64,000 nt of DNA, taken from an uncultured Dokdonia sp. (GTDB lineage Bacteria; Bacteroidota; Bacteroidia; Flavobacteriales; Flavobacteriaceae). The first letter of the stretch is position 1. The number at the start of each line of letters is the position of its first letter. The stretch spans positions 1 to 64,000 of the forward strand of contig CALKZS010000007.1 of NCBI GenBank assembly GCA_938002835.1, written 5' to 3'. The position numbers were made by a program, and so were the translations under genes. Below the pieces are notes generated by a model. It saw nothing but the letters and a program-made list of their open reading frames with translations. It made no database searches and was not told the origin of the DNA. Below are positions 46,410-56,662 of the stretch, in pieces.

Positions 46410-47276
46410 ATGAAAAAATATACCCAATTATTAACAACATTACTAATCTTATTTTGTTTAAGTTGTGAAGACGAAATAGAAGTTGATTTTGAAAACTCAG
46501 AAGAACGTCTCATTGTAGATGCATTGATTGAAGTAGAAACAACTAGTGATATGACCTTTGCTAGTATTCTTATCAGAAAAACTGCTCCCTTTGATCAAGA
46601 AGGAAGATTGGAAGGAGCTTTAATAACAAATATTACTCTACAAAACTCTGTTACTGGGGAGTTTATATTTTATGATTCTAATAATGAATCTGGCCAATAT
46701 AATCCTATTGAAGGTCAAGAGTCAGAAGTTTCTCAACAGAGTGTAGAAACTAGCTTTTTTACAACACAAAACGCTAATTATATTTTGAGATTTGATTATA
46801 AGGAGAACTCTTATATAGCTTTCAGCAATTTAGCCTTTTCATCTCCAATAACAATAGAACAAACAACTAACATAAATAGTCTAGAAAGAGAAGTTACAGT
46901 GAGATTTGAAGATATTGAAAATCAAGAAAATTACTACATTATTGAGTTTGATGGTCGGACTTTTTTAACAGCCTCAGATCGGTTTTTTGAAAATGGAGAA
47001 GCAATTATATCTTTCAATAGATCTTTAGATAATTCTGAAGATACGAGAACTGAATCCGTAAGAAATATTGGTGCTGATGTAGAATTTTTCAATTATTTTA
47101 ATGCTATTTTACAGCAAAGTGATCAGGGTGACCCTAACTTCCAGATACCAAGAACAACAATTAGAGGAAATATTGTTAAAATAGAAAATGGCATTCCTTC
47201 AGAAGATATAGATAATTTTCCATTAGGGTACTTTACTATATCCGAAAAGTATACAGATACTATTGTAATCGAATAA
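46410..47276 (+). CDS. DUF4249 lipoprotein, second copy
   Basis: This 288-residue lipoprotein starts CEDEIEVDFENSEERLIVDA after its lipobox and aligns with the preceding gene along its length (RLIVDAL, VEDREDxYxI-type and DNxPLGYFTIS blocks), so the pair arose by tandem duplication. The sequences have diverged well, which suggests different ligands or a heteromeric partner. It is separated from its paralogue by six bases and closes the operon. Confidence 0.87.
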   Translation: MKKYTQLLTTLLILFCLSCEDEIEVDFENSEERLIVDALIEVETTSDMTFASILIRKTAPFDQEGRLEGALITNITLQNSVTGEFIFYDSNNESGQYNPIEGQESEVSQQSVETSFFTTQNANYILRFDYKENSYIAFSNLAFSSPITIEQTTNINSLEREVTVRFEDIENQENYYIIEFDGRTFLTASDRFFENGEAIISFNRSLDNSEDTRTESVRNIGADVEFFNYFNAILQQSDQGDPNFQIPRTTIRGNIVKIENGIPSEDIDNFPLGYFTISEKYTDTIVIE

Positions 47277-47297
47277 AATTATTAAGTTTTTACACAC

Positions 47298-47309
47298 TTT
47301 TGCGAAAGC
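47298..47309. repeat. Degenerate palindrome copy
   Basis: CTTTTGCGAAAGC differs from the consensus by one base in the core. It lies about 20 bases after the second DUF4249 gene. Confidence 0.55.
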
Positions 47310-47369
47310 ATAACAATAAAACATACTCTTTTTCATTATTAGTATTGATTGACTACATTAGCTATATAT

Positions 47370-49073
47370 ATGACGCAACGGTTTATATTTTTATTTTTTA
47401 TACATATACAGTGCTGGAATATGCTAGCACAAAAAGATATCCCTAAAAATTATTTTGTAAATCCACTAGACGGCTCGATGGTGGTTGCTGGTACTTTTGG
47501 TGAGTTACGTAGTAATCATTTTCATAGTGGTCTAGACCTTAAGACACAACAACGTCAAGGACTTCCCGTATATGCGAGTGCTTCTGGAACAGTGAGTCGC
47601 ATAAAGATCTCACATTATGGTTATGGAAAAGCTTTGTACGTTTTGCACCCTAACGGGTATACTACTGTATATGCACATTTACAAAAGTTTTCTCCTGAAA
47701 TAGAAGCATATGTAAAAGCAGCGCAGTATAAGAAAGAGAAATTTGAAATAGAACTCTTCCCTAAAAGTGGTGTTCTTAGTATTAATCAAGGCGAAATACT
47801 AGCATATAGTGGAAATACAGGAAGTAGCGGCGGACCTCATTTACATTTTGAAATACGTGATAGCAATGCTCGACCTATGAATCCTTTTCTTTTTGGACTT
47901 GCTGCTAAAGATACTAGAATACCTACTATTAATGAATTATATGCATACCCTTTAGATGAAGAAAGTGTTATAAATAAAAGCGGGAATCCTATTTCTTTAC
48001 GACTTACTAAAAAACCCGATGGTTCATTTCAATCAGAAAGTATCAAAGCAAAAGGAGCAATAGGTTTTTCTATCGGCACAATAGATCAACAAGACTTAGC
48101 AAATAACAAAAATGGTATCTATATTATTGAAACTAGTCTCAATGGAGAGACTAATTTTGAGCTTAAGATGGATAAATTTTCTTTTGCAGAAACACGTTAC
48201 CTAAATCGAATGATAGACTATAAACTTCATAAAGAAAAACGAAAAAGGGTACAGAAATTATTTATAGAAAAAAATAATCCATTGAGTATATATACTACTC
48301 ATAAAGATAATGGTGTTATACATATAGAAGATAGTCTTTCGTATCAATATAAAATAGACGTAAAAGATTATGCAGGCAATACTGTAAAAATAAACATTCC
48401 TATTACTGGAAGTAGTGATAGTATACAGATACCTCGTGTCATCACAAAAACAGATGATTATATATATAGTGATCAAGGATATAATTATAACGAGGGTCGA
48501 TATGAAGTGTATATCCCTAAAAATGCTTTGTATGAAGATACTTATCTAGATATCAATGTACAAGATGATAAACTCAACCTTCACAACAATACAATTCCAG
48601 TACATAAAAATATTATAATCTCTTATGATTTATCTAATTACAAAAAAAATGATAGAGATAAACTCTATTTAGGTAGATTGAACTGGAAAGATCAAGCATA
48701 TTATAACAGCTCTCGTATAGTAGGTGATAAATTACAAATAAGCACTAGAATATTGGGCACCTATGCACTTGCAAAAGATGCAACACCTCCTGTTATAACT
48801 CCTATAAATATTACTCCTAAAAAATGGATGTCTAAATATAGATATATCACATTAGAAATAGAAGATGAAGATAGCGGCATAAAAGGGTATAGAGCTACTG
48901 TAAATGGCAAATTCATATTGTTAGAATATGACCCCAAAACAAAAAAACTTACACACGATTTTAATGATGGTATTATAACAGATACCGAAAACTTATTTAA
49001 ACTTATTGTGACAGATAATGTAGGAAATAACACTATTTTTGAAACCACATTTTTTAGAAAAAACTCACGTTGA
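47370..49073 (+). CDS. M23-family metallopeptidase, secreted
   Basis: This 567-residue protein, counted from MTQRFIFLFFIHIQC, begins with a signal sequence; an in-frame TTG at 47349 would only lengthen it. The LytM/M23 domain is near the N-terminus. It has HFHSGLDLK (His52, Asp56), SGTVSRIKISHYGYGKALYV, YTTVYAHLQ, and GGPHLHFEIRD with His157 and His159, which complete the zinc site. Such enzymes cleave peptidoglycan cross-links. The C-terminal 400 residues are beta-rich with no named domain. Its stop overlaps the start of the next TonB receptor by TTGA. Confidence 0.88.
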   Translation: MTQRFIFLFFIHIQCWNMLAQKDIPKNYFVNPLDGSMVVAGTFGELRSNHFHSGLDLKTQQRQGLPVYASASGTVSRIKISHYGYGKALYVLHPNGYTTVYAHLQKFSPEIEAYVKAAQYKKEKFEIELFPKSGVLSINQGEILAYSGNTGSSGGPHLHFEIRDSNARPMNPFLFGLAAKDTRIPTINELYAYPLDEESVINKSGNPISLRLTKKPDGSFQSESIKAKGAIGFSIGTIDQQDLANNKNGIYIIETSLNGETNFELKMDKFSFAETRYLNRMIDYKLHKEKRKRVQKLFIEKNNPLSIYTTHKDNGVIHIEDSLSYQYKIDVKDYAGNTVKINIPITGSSDSIQIPRVITKTDDYIYSDQGYNYNEGRYEVYIPKNALYEDTYLDINVQDDKLNLHNNTIPVHKNIIISYDLSNYKKNDRDKLYLGRLNWKDQAYYNSSRIVGDKLQISTRILGTYALAKDATPPVITPINITPKKWMSKYRYITLEIEDEDSGIKGYRATVNGKFILLEYDPKTKKLTHDFNDGIITDTENLFKLIVTDNVGNNTIFETTFFRKNSR

Positions 49074-51538
49074 AAAACTACTATATAACCATAGCAATTA
49101 TACTTTTTGCTTTTTTAAATCTACATTCTCAAACAGCTACCATACGTGGTATTGTTACAGATGAAGACCAGTTACCACTGTCTAATGTTGTTGTAAGTTA
49201 TAGTAGTAAAGGCACTACAACTAACAACAATGGCTTTTACATCATAAAAATTCCAGCAAATCAAGAAGTTAATATAACATATACTCTCTTAGGGTTAAAA
49301 AAGATAACTCAAACTTTTAATGCTGCTCCTAACGTAGAGATAGAGTTTAACCCTATTCTTACCTCAGATATCGAGCAACTAAGCACTGTTGTATTAAGTA
49401 CTACTCCCCGAGAACGAATAGAAGGAATTATAACTTTATCACCAGAAGCTATTAGAAAAATTCCTGGCGCAAATGCTGGTGTTGAAAATTTATTAAAATC
49501 ACTCCCTGGAATTAGTAATAACAATGAACTAAGCTCCCAATATTCTGTGAGAGGAGGAAACTTTGATGAAAACTTAGTGTACGTAAATGAAATCGAGGTT
49601 TATAGACCCTTTTTAGTACGTTCTGGACAACAGGAGGGATTGAGTTTTGTAAACAGCGACCTTGTTCAAAATGTCTCTTTTAGTGCTGGTGGATTCCAGG
49701 CTAAATATGGAGATAAACTCTCATCTGTTTTAGATATTACATATAGACGACCTTCAGGTTTTGGAGCAAGTGTAGATGCTAGTCTATTGGGAGGAAGTAT
49801 TTCTGTAGAAGGTATTTCAAAAAATGGAAGATTTACAGCCCTTAATGGTTTTAGATATAGAGATAATAGCTTGCTGGTAGATGCTAGACAAACTGAAACT
49901 AATTTTAGACCTCGATTCTTTGATGCGCAATCATTTTTAACCTACAAGTTTTCTGATAAATTTCAATTAGATTTCCTAGGTAACATTGCTATAAACGATT
50001 ATGACTTTACCCCTTTAACTAGGCAAACTAATTTTGGAACAGTGTCAGATCCTATTGCACTTATTGTTAATTATGAAGGACAAGAGCAAGATAAGTATGA
50101 AACCTATTTTGGAGCACTCAAAGGAACATATACTCTTAATGAACATACTACTCTAAAGTTTTTAGGATCTACGTATCACACTCAAGAACAAGAATTCTTT
50201 GACATTTTAGCAAATTATGAATTAGGTACCCCTAACACAAACATAGGTGATGAAGATCTTGGTGAGGTAGAGTTTACCCAGGCAATAGGGTCTCAACTCA
50301 CACACGCGCGTAATGAACTAGATGCACTTTTTGTAAACGCAGCTTTCAAAGGCACATATCTTAAAGATGAAACTCAAATAGACTGGGGTGTAAAATATAC
50401 ACACGAAGATATAAGAGATCGATTAGAAGAGTTTGAAATTATAGACTCTGCAGGTTTTTCTATAAGACCACCTCTGCCCGATTTTGTAAATCAGCAGCCA
50501 TTTGAGCCATTTGATGCACCTTTAGAGCCTTTTACAAACATAAGAGCACGTAATAACGTTCAAATAAATAGAGTTTCTGCATATGCTCAATATAGTAAAC
50601 GTGCAGATTGGGGAGATAACGAAGTATGGATTAACGCTGGTATAAGAGCTCAACAATGGACAGTAAGTGGTGAAGATATAGAAAGCAATACACAAGCCGT
50701 TGTGAGCCCAAGAATACAATTAAGTTTAAAACCAGACTGGAAAAAAGATATGGTTTTTAGACTCTCTGGTGGTATCTACCAACAACCGCCATTATATAGG
50801 GAGCTTAGAGACTCTTTAGGACAAGTACGTCCTGATGTTAAGGCTCAAAAATCTTTTCATATTGTAACAGGTCTTGATTGGAGTTTTAATATTTGGGAAC
50901 GTCCTTTTAAACTTGTCTCTGAAGCATATTATAAAGGCTTAGACGATGTAAATCCATATACTCTAGAAAATGTACGTATTAGATACAGAGCAACTAATAA
51001 TGCAGTAGCTAGAGCCTATGGTATTGAAACCCGACTCAATGGCGAATTTGTTCCTGGCACAGAAAGCTGGATAAGTTTAGGTGTTTTAAAAACAGAAGAA
51101 AATATAGATGATAGAGGTTATATACCTAGACCTACAGACCAACGTCTTAAAGTTGCTTTATTATTTCAAGACTATGCACCTAGAATTCCTAGTTTAAAAT
51201 TATATATAAATATGGTATATCAAACAGGATTACCTGGTGGTTCTCCTAGTTTTGCAGATCCTTATGATTTTGAAACATTACCTAGACTTCCAGATTATTT
51301 TAGAGCAGATATGGGAGTAAACTATGTATTTACAGATGCTTCAAAACCTTTTGAAAAAGGACACTGGCTTCATAACTTTAAGGAACTCACTGCAGGATTT
51401 GAGATCTATAATATTTTTGACAGACTTAACTCTATTACAAACACTTTTGTAAGAGATGCAAGTACACAACAACAATTTGCAATCCCAAATTTCTTAACCC
51501 CTAGAGTATTTAATATAAGATTATCGGCAAAGTTTTAA
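49070..51538 (+). CDS. TonB-dependent receptor
   Basis: This 822-residue outer-membrane receptor starts at a TTG inside a TTGA overlap with the peptidase gene. It has a signal peptide, a carboxypeptidase-like domain (TATIRGIVTDEDQLPLSNVV), a plug (IPGANAGVENLLKSLPGISN, then SQYSVRGGNFDENLVYVNEI) and a barrel closing with TPRVFNIRLSAKF. The ligand is unknown. No SusD or DUF4249 partner follows. Coupling to an M23 peptidase is also seen in relatives and may help insert the receptor through the wall, which is speculation. Confidence 0.9.
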   Translation: MKNYYITIAIILFAFLNLHSQTATIRGIVTDEDQLPLSNVVVSYSSKGTTTNNNGFYIIKIPANQEVNITYTLLGLKKITQTFNAAPNVEIEFNPILTSDIEQLSTVVLSTTPRERIEGIITLSPEAIRKIPGANAGVENLLKSLPGISNNNELSSQYSVRGGNFDENLVYVNEIEVYRPFLVRSGQQEGLSFVNSDLVQNVSFSAGGFQAKYGDKLSSVLDITYRRPSGFGASVDASLLGGSISVEGISKNGRFTALNGFRYRDNSLLVDARQTETNFRPRFFDAQSFLTYKFSDKFQLDFLGNIAINDYDFTPLTRQTNFGTVSDPIALIVNYEGQEQDKYETYFGALKGTYTLNEHTTLKFLGSTYHTQEQEFFDILANYELGTPNTNIGDEDLGEVEFTQAIGSQLTHARNELDALFVNAAFKGTYLKDETQIDWGVKYTHEDIRDRLEEFEIIDSAGFSIRPPLPDFVNQQPFEPFDAPLEPFTNIRARNNVQINRVSAYAQYSKRADWGDNEVWINAGIRAQQWTVSGEDIESNTQAVVSPRIQLSLKPDWKKDMVFRLSGGIYQQPPLYRELRDSLGQVRPDVKAQKSFHIVTGLDWSFNIWERPFKLVSEAYYKGLDDVNPYTLENVRIRYRATNNAVARAYGIETRLNGEFVPGTESWISLGVLKTEENIDDRGYIPRPTDQRLKVALLFQDYAPRIPSLKLYINMVYQTGLPGGSPSFADPYDFETLPRLPDYFRADMGVNYVFTDASKPFEKGHWLHNFKELTAGFEIYNIFDRLNSITNTFVRDASTQQQFAIPNFLTPRVFNIRLSAKF

Positions 51539-51539
51539 T

Positions 51540-52697
51540 TTAAGCTGGTACTGATATTAAAAACTCTTTAAGAATACTTATAACATAGTCTACTTCTTCT
51601 TTTGTATTGTATTTTGAAAAAGAAAAACGAACATTAGGTTTAACAATGTCTTCTTCAGAAAGCACTTCTTGTAACACGTGAGAGCCTCTATCACTACCAC
51701 TCTGGCAAGCACTTCCTTTTGAACAAGCGATCCCTTTCATATCAAGTTGAAACAATAAAAGCATAGCCTTATCTATAGCAACTGGTAAACATATATTTAA
51801 TAAAGTATATGTGCTTTTATCGGGTTTACTACAATTACCATTAAGTTTTATTTCTGGTATTTCTTTTTTTATTTGAGATATAAAATACTCCTTAATATCC
51901 AGCACATATGCTCGTTCTTCATCAAGGTTTTTGTATGCATATTCTAGTGCTGTTTCTAAACCTACTATGTTATGTACACTTTCTGTACCAGCACGAAGGC
52001 CTCTTTCTTGAGCACCTCCAAAAATTTGAGGTTTAAGACCACTATTCTTTCTTACAAAGGCAAAGCCCACTCCTTTTGGTCCGTGAAATTTATGACCCGC
52101 AGCAGCTATAAAATCTACAGGAATGTTTTGAAGATCTACTTCAAAATGACCTATACTTTGTACCATATCTGAATGCACAAGAGCACCATAAGATTTACAA
52201 AGCGTTGCAATAGACTTAATGTCTATCATATTCCCTATCTCATTATTAACGTGCATTAAGGTAACAAGCGTTTTTAAATCACTGTCTTTTAATAAACTTT
52301 CTAGAGCCTTTTCATCTGGTGTACCGCATTTTTTTAGTGGTACATATTCTATTAAGATATTGTAAGTCTTTGCAGCCTCTTGAGATGCATATAATACTGC
52401 GTGATGCTCTATTCGAGAAGTAATAATACGTTGTACACCTAGATCTCGAACAGCACTTTGTATGACAAGGTTATCTGCCTCAGTACCTCCAGATGTAAAG
52501 ATAATTTCCCCGGCAGATACATTCAAAATACGCGCTACAGTTTTTCGAGCACGCTCTATATGACTCTTTGCTGTTCTTCCCACTGCGTGTGTAGAAGATG
52601 GATTGCCTGGCACCTCTCTAAGTACTTCCATCATTCGATCTACAACTTCTTCTCTAACCTGCGTAGTAGCTGCATTGTCAAAATAAACGTTAGTCAT
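51540..52697 (-). CDS. Cysteine desulfurase, NifS/IscS family
   Basis: This 385-residue PLP enzyme, counted from MTNVYFDNAATTQ (an upstream ATG at 52760 adds an unlikely hydrophobic extension), takes sulfur from cysteine for Fe-S clusters and tRNA thiolation. It shows FTSGGTEADNLVI near 67-79, the PLP lysine in GHKFHGPKG (Lys203) and the active-site loop GIACSKGSACQSG with Cys331. The group I (NifS/IscS) loop length is seen. There are no isc, suf or mnmA genes beside it, so its target pathway is open. It converges on the TonB receptor with only one base between. Confidence 0.92.
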   Translation of the reverse strand: MTNVYFDNAATTQVREEVVDRMMEVLREVPGNPSSTHAVGRTAKSHIERARKTVARILNVSAGEIIFTSGGTEADNLVIQSAVRDLGVQRIITSRIEHHAVLYASQEAAKTYNILIEYVPLKKCGTPDEKALESLLKDSDLKTLVTLMHVNNEIGNMIDIKSIATLCKSYGALVHSDMVQSIGHFEVDLQNIPVDFIAAAGHKFHGPKGVGFAFVRKNSGLKPQIFGGAQERGLRAGTESVHNIVGLETALEYAYKNLDEERAYVLDIKEYFISQIKKEIPEIKLNGNCSKPDKSTYTLLNICLPVAIDKAMLLLFQLDMKGIACSKGSACQSGSDRGSHVLQEVLSEEDIVKPNVRFSFSKYNTKEEVDYVISILKEFLISVPA

Positions 52698-52845
52698 ACA
52701 AAATATTTTTATGCATTTTGATGTAAAAGTAGCTAAAATTAATATACCTAAACCTAGCAATACAATAGACTAATAAACGTTTGACAGTAAAGTAAGTCTA
52801 TACAGTGTCATATATTTTACGAATTGTTTTTGAGAAAATAATAAC

Positions 52846-52859
52846 GCTTTCGCGAAAGC
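52846..52859. repeat. GCTTTCGCGAAAGC palindrome, copy 13
   Basis: Exact copy, with flanks extending it to ACGC..GCGT. It lies in the divergent gap upstream of the TSP3 lipoprotein gene, before its -7 box. Confidence 0.92.
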
Positions 52860-52879
52860 GTACTTACAAACATTTCTAT

Positions 52880-52887
52880 TATTTTTG
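52880..52887 (+). promoter_or_regulatory. -7 element of the TSP3 lipoprotein gene
   Basis: TATTTTTG at 52880-52887 places transcription near 52894. This excludes the in-frame ATG at 52805 and supports the start at 52901 or 52907. Confidence 0.5.
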
Positions 52888-52906
52888 TTTTAATACTTTT
52901 ATGTCT

Positions 52907-53881
52907 ATGAAAAAGATTTTTGCATTTTTTATTTTAATAGCTATAGGTTTATGTAGTTGTGATGATGGTGATTTTATTGTGACTGAATTTGACTTTGACG
53001 ATGCTACGCTAAATTCGTGTAGCGATTTTGAAGATGATAATGAATACGTCTTCTTTTTGATAAATGATCAAAATGAAGCACTTGCCTTAAATTTTTCTAC
53101 TACTATAGACATATTAGAAGAACCTTCTTTAGAGGAAGATGAAGAGGTATATATGATTGCGTTATCAGGAGATGATAGTGTAGTATATCGTAAATTTGAC
53201 GAAAGTGTTACTAGCGATTATTTCTGTACAGCGATACCTCCTACTTCGCCTAATGTAATAGAAGAACTCACAAGCATAGATGCAAACGTTAGGATTCGCA
53301 CAAACGGTACTTTTATGGATAATGATGGTATCCCATCAGAATTAGAAGATCCTGATAATTTTGATACTGGTGATTTTAGTGTAATGTTAGATACAGACGG
53401 TGATTTAATTCCTGATATTGTAGATGAAGATGATGATGGAGATAATGTACTTACAGCATTTGAAGGTGTCGTTTTTATTGAAGATGAAGACGGCCAAATA
53501 ATAGATATAGATGTTGTAAATTCCAGAGACACAGATGGTGATGGCATTCTTGATTACTTAGATACTGATGATGATGGCGATGGTATCTTAACAATAAATG
53601 AAGATCCAGATAGAGATTTAGATCCTTTTAATAATGTCTCTGATGACACACAACCTAATCAAGACTATCTAAACCCTGCGATTAGTATAGATCACGAGAT
53701 TATGGAATTTAGAGAGCATTCTTACGTTTTTACAAACATCACAGTTACTATAAGTATTCAAGATCTTATCTTTAGAGATGAAAATGGTGAGCAAGAAACT
53801 AGAATATCGAGTTCACAATCGCTAGGGACTTATAGTGCCCCTGAAGTAGATATAACTAATACCCCTCTCTTTATCAATTAA
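52907..53881 (+). CDS. Lipoprotein with thrombospondin type 3-like calcium repeats
   Basis: From MKKIFAFFILIAIGLCSC this is a 324-residue lipoprotein; an ATG six bases upstream is equally possible, and one at 52805 is ruled out by the promoter. After a beta-rich domain of about 130 residues come Asp-rich TSP3-like repeats (DTDGDLIPDIVDEDDDGDNV and DTDGDGILDYLDTDDDGDGI), which bind calcium. The C-terminal 80 residues are not recognised. Such surface proteins often act in adhesion or as rigid spacers. It is a single gene. Confidence 0.78.
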   Translation: MKKIFAFFILIAIGLCSCDDGDFIVTEFDFDDATLNSCSDFEDDNEYVFFLINDQNEALALNFSTTIDILEEPSLEEDEEVYMIALSGDDSVVYRKFDESVTSDYFCTAIPPTSPNVIEELTSIDANVRIRTNGTFMDNDGIPSELEDPDNFDTGDFSVMLDTDGDLIPDIVDEDDDGDNVLTAFEGVVFIEDEDGQIIDIDVVNSRDTDGDGILDYLDTDDDGDGILTINEDPDRDLDPFNNVSDDTQPNQDYLNPAISIDHEIMEFREHSYVFTNITVTISIQDLIFRDENGEQETRISSSQSLGTYSAPEVDITNTPLFIN

Positions 53882-53891
53882 AATAGAGGCA

Positions 53892-54440
53892 TCAATTTAT
53901 AGAAGTATTTTGGTAGATATAGACTTCGGTAGCGCCTGCGCCATATTTTTTAAAATTTGCGTCATAAAATCTAACACCGTCATAACGTCTCAATAATGTG
54001 TAAAGTTCTTCACGCAATACACCTTGTCCTACTCCGTGAATAAATACCATTTTAGAGATTCGTTTCTTAATGGCAAATTCTAACTGACCTCTTGCGGTAT
54101 CTAATTGAATGTTAAGCATCTCATAGTTAGATAGCCTACCACTGCGCTCCACAAGTTTATGGATATGTAAATCTACTTCCATTGTGGGAGCAGATCGTTG
54201 TTTTCGCTGGATTTTTTGAGATATTTTCTTTTTTTTCTCTTCTTTTTCTTTAATAATAGAAAGAGGTACTTCTATCATTTGTATATCTATAGATCTTTTA
54301 TCTAAAACAATTAATTCATTAGAAATATACACTACAGAAAAACCATCTTGATCTTCTACAACTATCTCATCGCCATTAATAGCAATTACTATTCCTTCAA
54401 AATCATCATCTAAAGCTTGAACTTTATCTCCAATATTCAT
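53892..54440 (-). CDS. Smr-domain protein with N-terminal DUF2027-like region
   Basis: This 182-residue protein starts with an SH3-like beta domain (MNIGDKVQALDDDFEGIVIA). A charged linker of Lys/Glu leads to an Smr domain: MEVDLHIHKLVERSGRL, ISKMVFIHGVGQGVLREELY and GAGATEVYIYQ. The DLH and HGxGxG motifs are the Smr nuclease signature. Smr proteins cut nucleic acids, and recent work links several to rescue of collided ribosomes; MutS2 proteins carry the same domain. Which role applies here is unknown. Confidence 0.83.
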   Translation of the reverse strand: MNIGDKVQALDDDFEGIVIAINGDEIVVEDQDGFSVVYISNELIVLDKRSIDIQMIEVPLSIIKEKEEKKKKISQKIQRKQRSAPTMEVDLHIHKLVERSGRLSNYEMLNIQLDTARGQLEFAIKKRISKMVFIHGVGQGVLREELYTLLRRYDGVRFYDANFKKYGAGATEVYIYQNTSIN

Positions 54441-54581
54441 ATTATATACTCAAATAAGCGTTTTTTATCGGTAAAAATTGTATTTTATCGATAAAATTAT
54501 TGTAAATTTACTAAGTATTTATAACATACTTAAATTTACGGTAAGTTACCTTAAATTGCGTTTTGCCTTAATAAAGTTATT

Positions 54582-56654
54582 ATGAAAAAAATTATACTAT
54601 TAAGTTTTCTAACAATGGGATTTTTTGCCAATGCACAACTATACGTACAGCCTACTAGCACTAATGATCCATCATATATTTATGTAAATGACACTTTTAT
54701 TTATGTAGAGCAAGATGTCGAGTTAGAAACCAACAGAACATTAGCCGTAGCAGCAGATAGTGAGACACCTAACATTCTTTTAAGAAGAGGGGCACAATTA
54801 TTACAAGGTGAAGGTACAGATCAAGACAATAAAGGAACAGGTGAAATATCTGTGTTCCAAGAAGGAACTGTAAATAATTTTGATTATAACTTTTGGGCAT
54901 CACCAGTAGGAGCTTCAAGAGTTGAAGGAAGTGGTGTTACTGGTGGTGCAAGAGCAAATGGTAATTCTGTCTTTACATTTCAAAACAATGAAACAGACAA
55001 TGTTATTTTTACTCCTACCAGTGTTACTGGAGCTGCAGTTCCTACTATAAATAATGGATTAAATGGTACCAGTGCTGCAGGTGATTTATCTATTGCACAC
55101 TTTTGGCTATTTGGATTTAACTCTTCTACGCTAGGATATGCAGATTGGGATCAAATAGGAAATACAGGAAGTTTAGATGCTGGATTTGGTTTTACTATGA
55201 AGGGAGTTTCTGGTACAGATGCCACTACTGCAGGAGAAGCTACTCCAAATAACGGCGGGAATGGACAACGATATGACTTTAGAGGAAGACCTAATAATGG
55301 TAACATTACTGGAATTACAGTAGCCGAAGAGGCAAGTGTACTTGTAGGTAATCCTTATCCATCTGCTATGGATCTTTCATACTTTTTGATAGAGAACTCT
55401 GCAGATACAGATGGAGAGGTAGTTACTTACCCAATAGGTCCTGATGCAACAAATGTTTCTATTACAAGAAGAAGAGTAACTAGTGGTATTGCATACTTTT
55501 GGGATAGTGATCCTTCAGTAAATTCTCATTTTATAGAAGAATATTCTGGTGGTTATGGAACGTTCTCACCTTTAGGATCACCACTTAATAGTGGTATTTA
55601 TACTCCAGCTCCATTTCAGAATTATGATGAATTAGGTGAAGCTATAGCAGGATCTACAGGAACGGGAGGTAATTATGAAAGACGTTTTTCACCTGTAGGA
55701 CAAGGTTTCTTTATGCTTGGTATAGATACTAATCAAGGAACAGACCAAATAACTTTTAGTAATAGACATAGAGTTTATGTACCAGAAGGAGCAGCAAATA
55801 ATTCTCAATTTAGAAACTCTCAAAACAATGATCCTGTCCCAGGAATAGGTGTTCAGACGTATTATCCAGATGTTACAAATATGTCTCAACCCAGTGTTGT
55901 ATATCTTGCTGTAGGAGTTAATGATCTTTATACTAGACAACTTGCTATTGGATTAATGGACTGGGCAACAGAAGAATTTGATATAGCCATAGATGCCCCC
56001 ATAAATGGAGCGCTAGGAACAGATGCTGCTTTTAAAACTGAGTATACAGAAAATATTGCCTCTCTTGGGAATGTAATTGCTGGAGTGCCAAAAGATGAGT
56101 ATCAATGGCTCCCTATGAACATTCAAGCAGATACAAGTTCTGAACTAAGATTTAAAGTAATAAAGACTGTAGAATTTGAATATGATACCGTATACTTAGT
56201 AGATGCTTTAACAGCTACTTATTATGATATATACAATGACGAAGCAACTCTTCAATTAGAAGAAGGAATGTATAAAGATCGTTTTTATGTTAGATTTACT
56301 ACTCAAACAGCTCCTCCACAAGAAGAAGAAACAGAAGACCAGACTGTAGAAGAAGAAGTTGAAGATATTAGTATTGATACAGGAGACACTTTAATTGAAG
56401 ATACTTTCCAATCTTTTACAGTTTTTCAAAATAACACTCTTGGACAATTAGAGATATATAACCCAGAAAATGTTGCTGTAAAAAACGTATCTATGTTTGA
56501 CTTAGCAGGAAAGCAACTATTTAATGAAAGAAACTTAGGTAATGAAAATGAATTTATTTTTTCTACCAATAATATAGCTACTGGTGTGTATATTGTACAA
56601 TTCACTACAAATGATAACCTTAAAAAAGGTTATAAAGTTAGTGTTTCAAACTAA
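54582..56654 (+). CDS. Large surface protein with T9SS type A sorting domain
   Basis: This 690-residue exported protein has a signal peptide (to ANAQ). The N-terminal half is beta-rich, resembling many Bacteroidetes surface proteins (NFDYNFWASPVGASRVEGSG, GNPYPSAMDLSYFLIENSA). A short Glu-rich linker near 585-605 (PPQEEETEDQTVEEEVEDIS) precedes a type A T9SS C-terminal domain from about residue 620 (FTVFQNNTLGQLEIYNPENV to KKGYKVSVSN). It should be secreted through the outer membrane and anchored. Substrate or partner is unknown. The following two small membrane protein genes lie close and in the same orientation. Confidence 0.82.
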   Translation: MKKIILLSFLTMGFFANAQLYVQPTSTNDPSYIYVNDTFIYVEQDVELETNRTLAVAADSETPNILLRRGAQLLQGEGTDQDNKGTGEISVFQEGTVNNFDYNFWASPVGASRVEGSGVTGGARANGNSVFTFQNNETDNVIFTPTSVTGAAVPTINNGLNGTSAAGDLSIAHFWLFGFNSSTLGYADWDQIGNTGSLDAGFGFTMKGVSGTDATTAGEATPNNGGNGQRYDFRGRPNNGNITGITVAEEASVLVGNPYPSAMDLSYFLIENSADTDGEVVTYPIGPDATNVSITRRRVTSGIAYFWDSDPSVNSHFIEEYSGGYGTFSPLGSPLNSGIYTPAPFQNYDELGEAIAGSTGTGGNYERRFSPVGQGFFMLGIDTNQGTDQITFSNRHRVYVPEGAANNSQFRNSQNNDPVPGIGVQTYYPDVTNMSQPSVVYLAVGVNDLYTRQLAIGLMDWATEEFDIAIDAPINGALGTDAAFKTEYTENIASLGNVIAGVPKDEYQWLPMNIQADTSSELRFKVIKTVEFEYDTVYLVDALTATYYDIYNDEATLQLEEGMYKDRFYVRFTTQTAPPQEEETEDQTVEEEVEDISIDTGDTLIEDTFQSFTVFQNNTLGQLEIYNPENVAVKNVSMFDLAGKQLFNERNLGNENEFIFSTNNIATGVYIVQFTTNDNLKKGYKVSVSN

Positions 56655-56662
56655 AGTACGCT

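Noticed and set aside
52805..52906. An N-terminal extension of the TSP3 lipoprotein
   Set aside because: It would include the palindrome (ITLSRKRT) and a -7 box, and hide the lipoprotein signal. Start placed at 52907 (or 52901).
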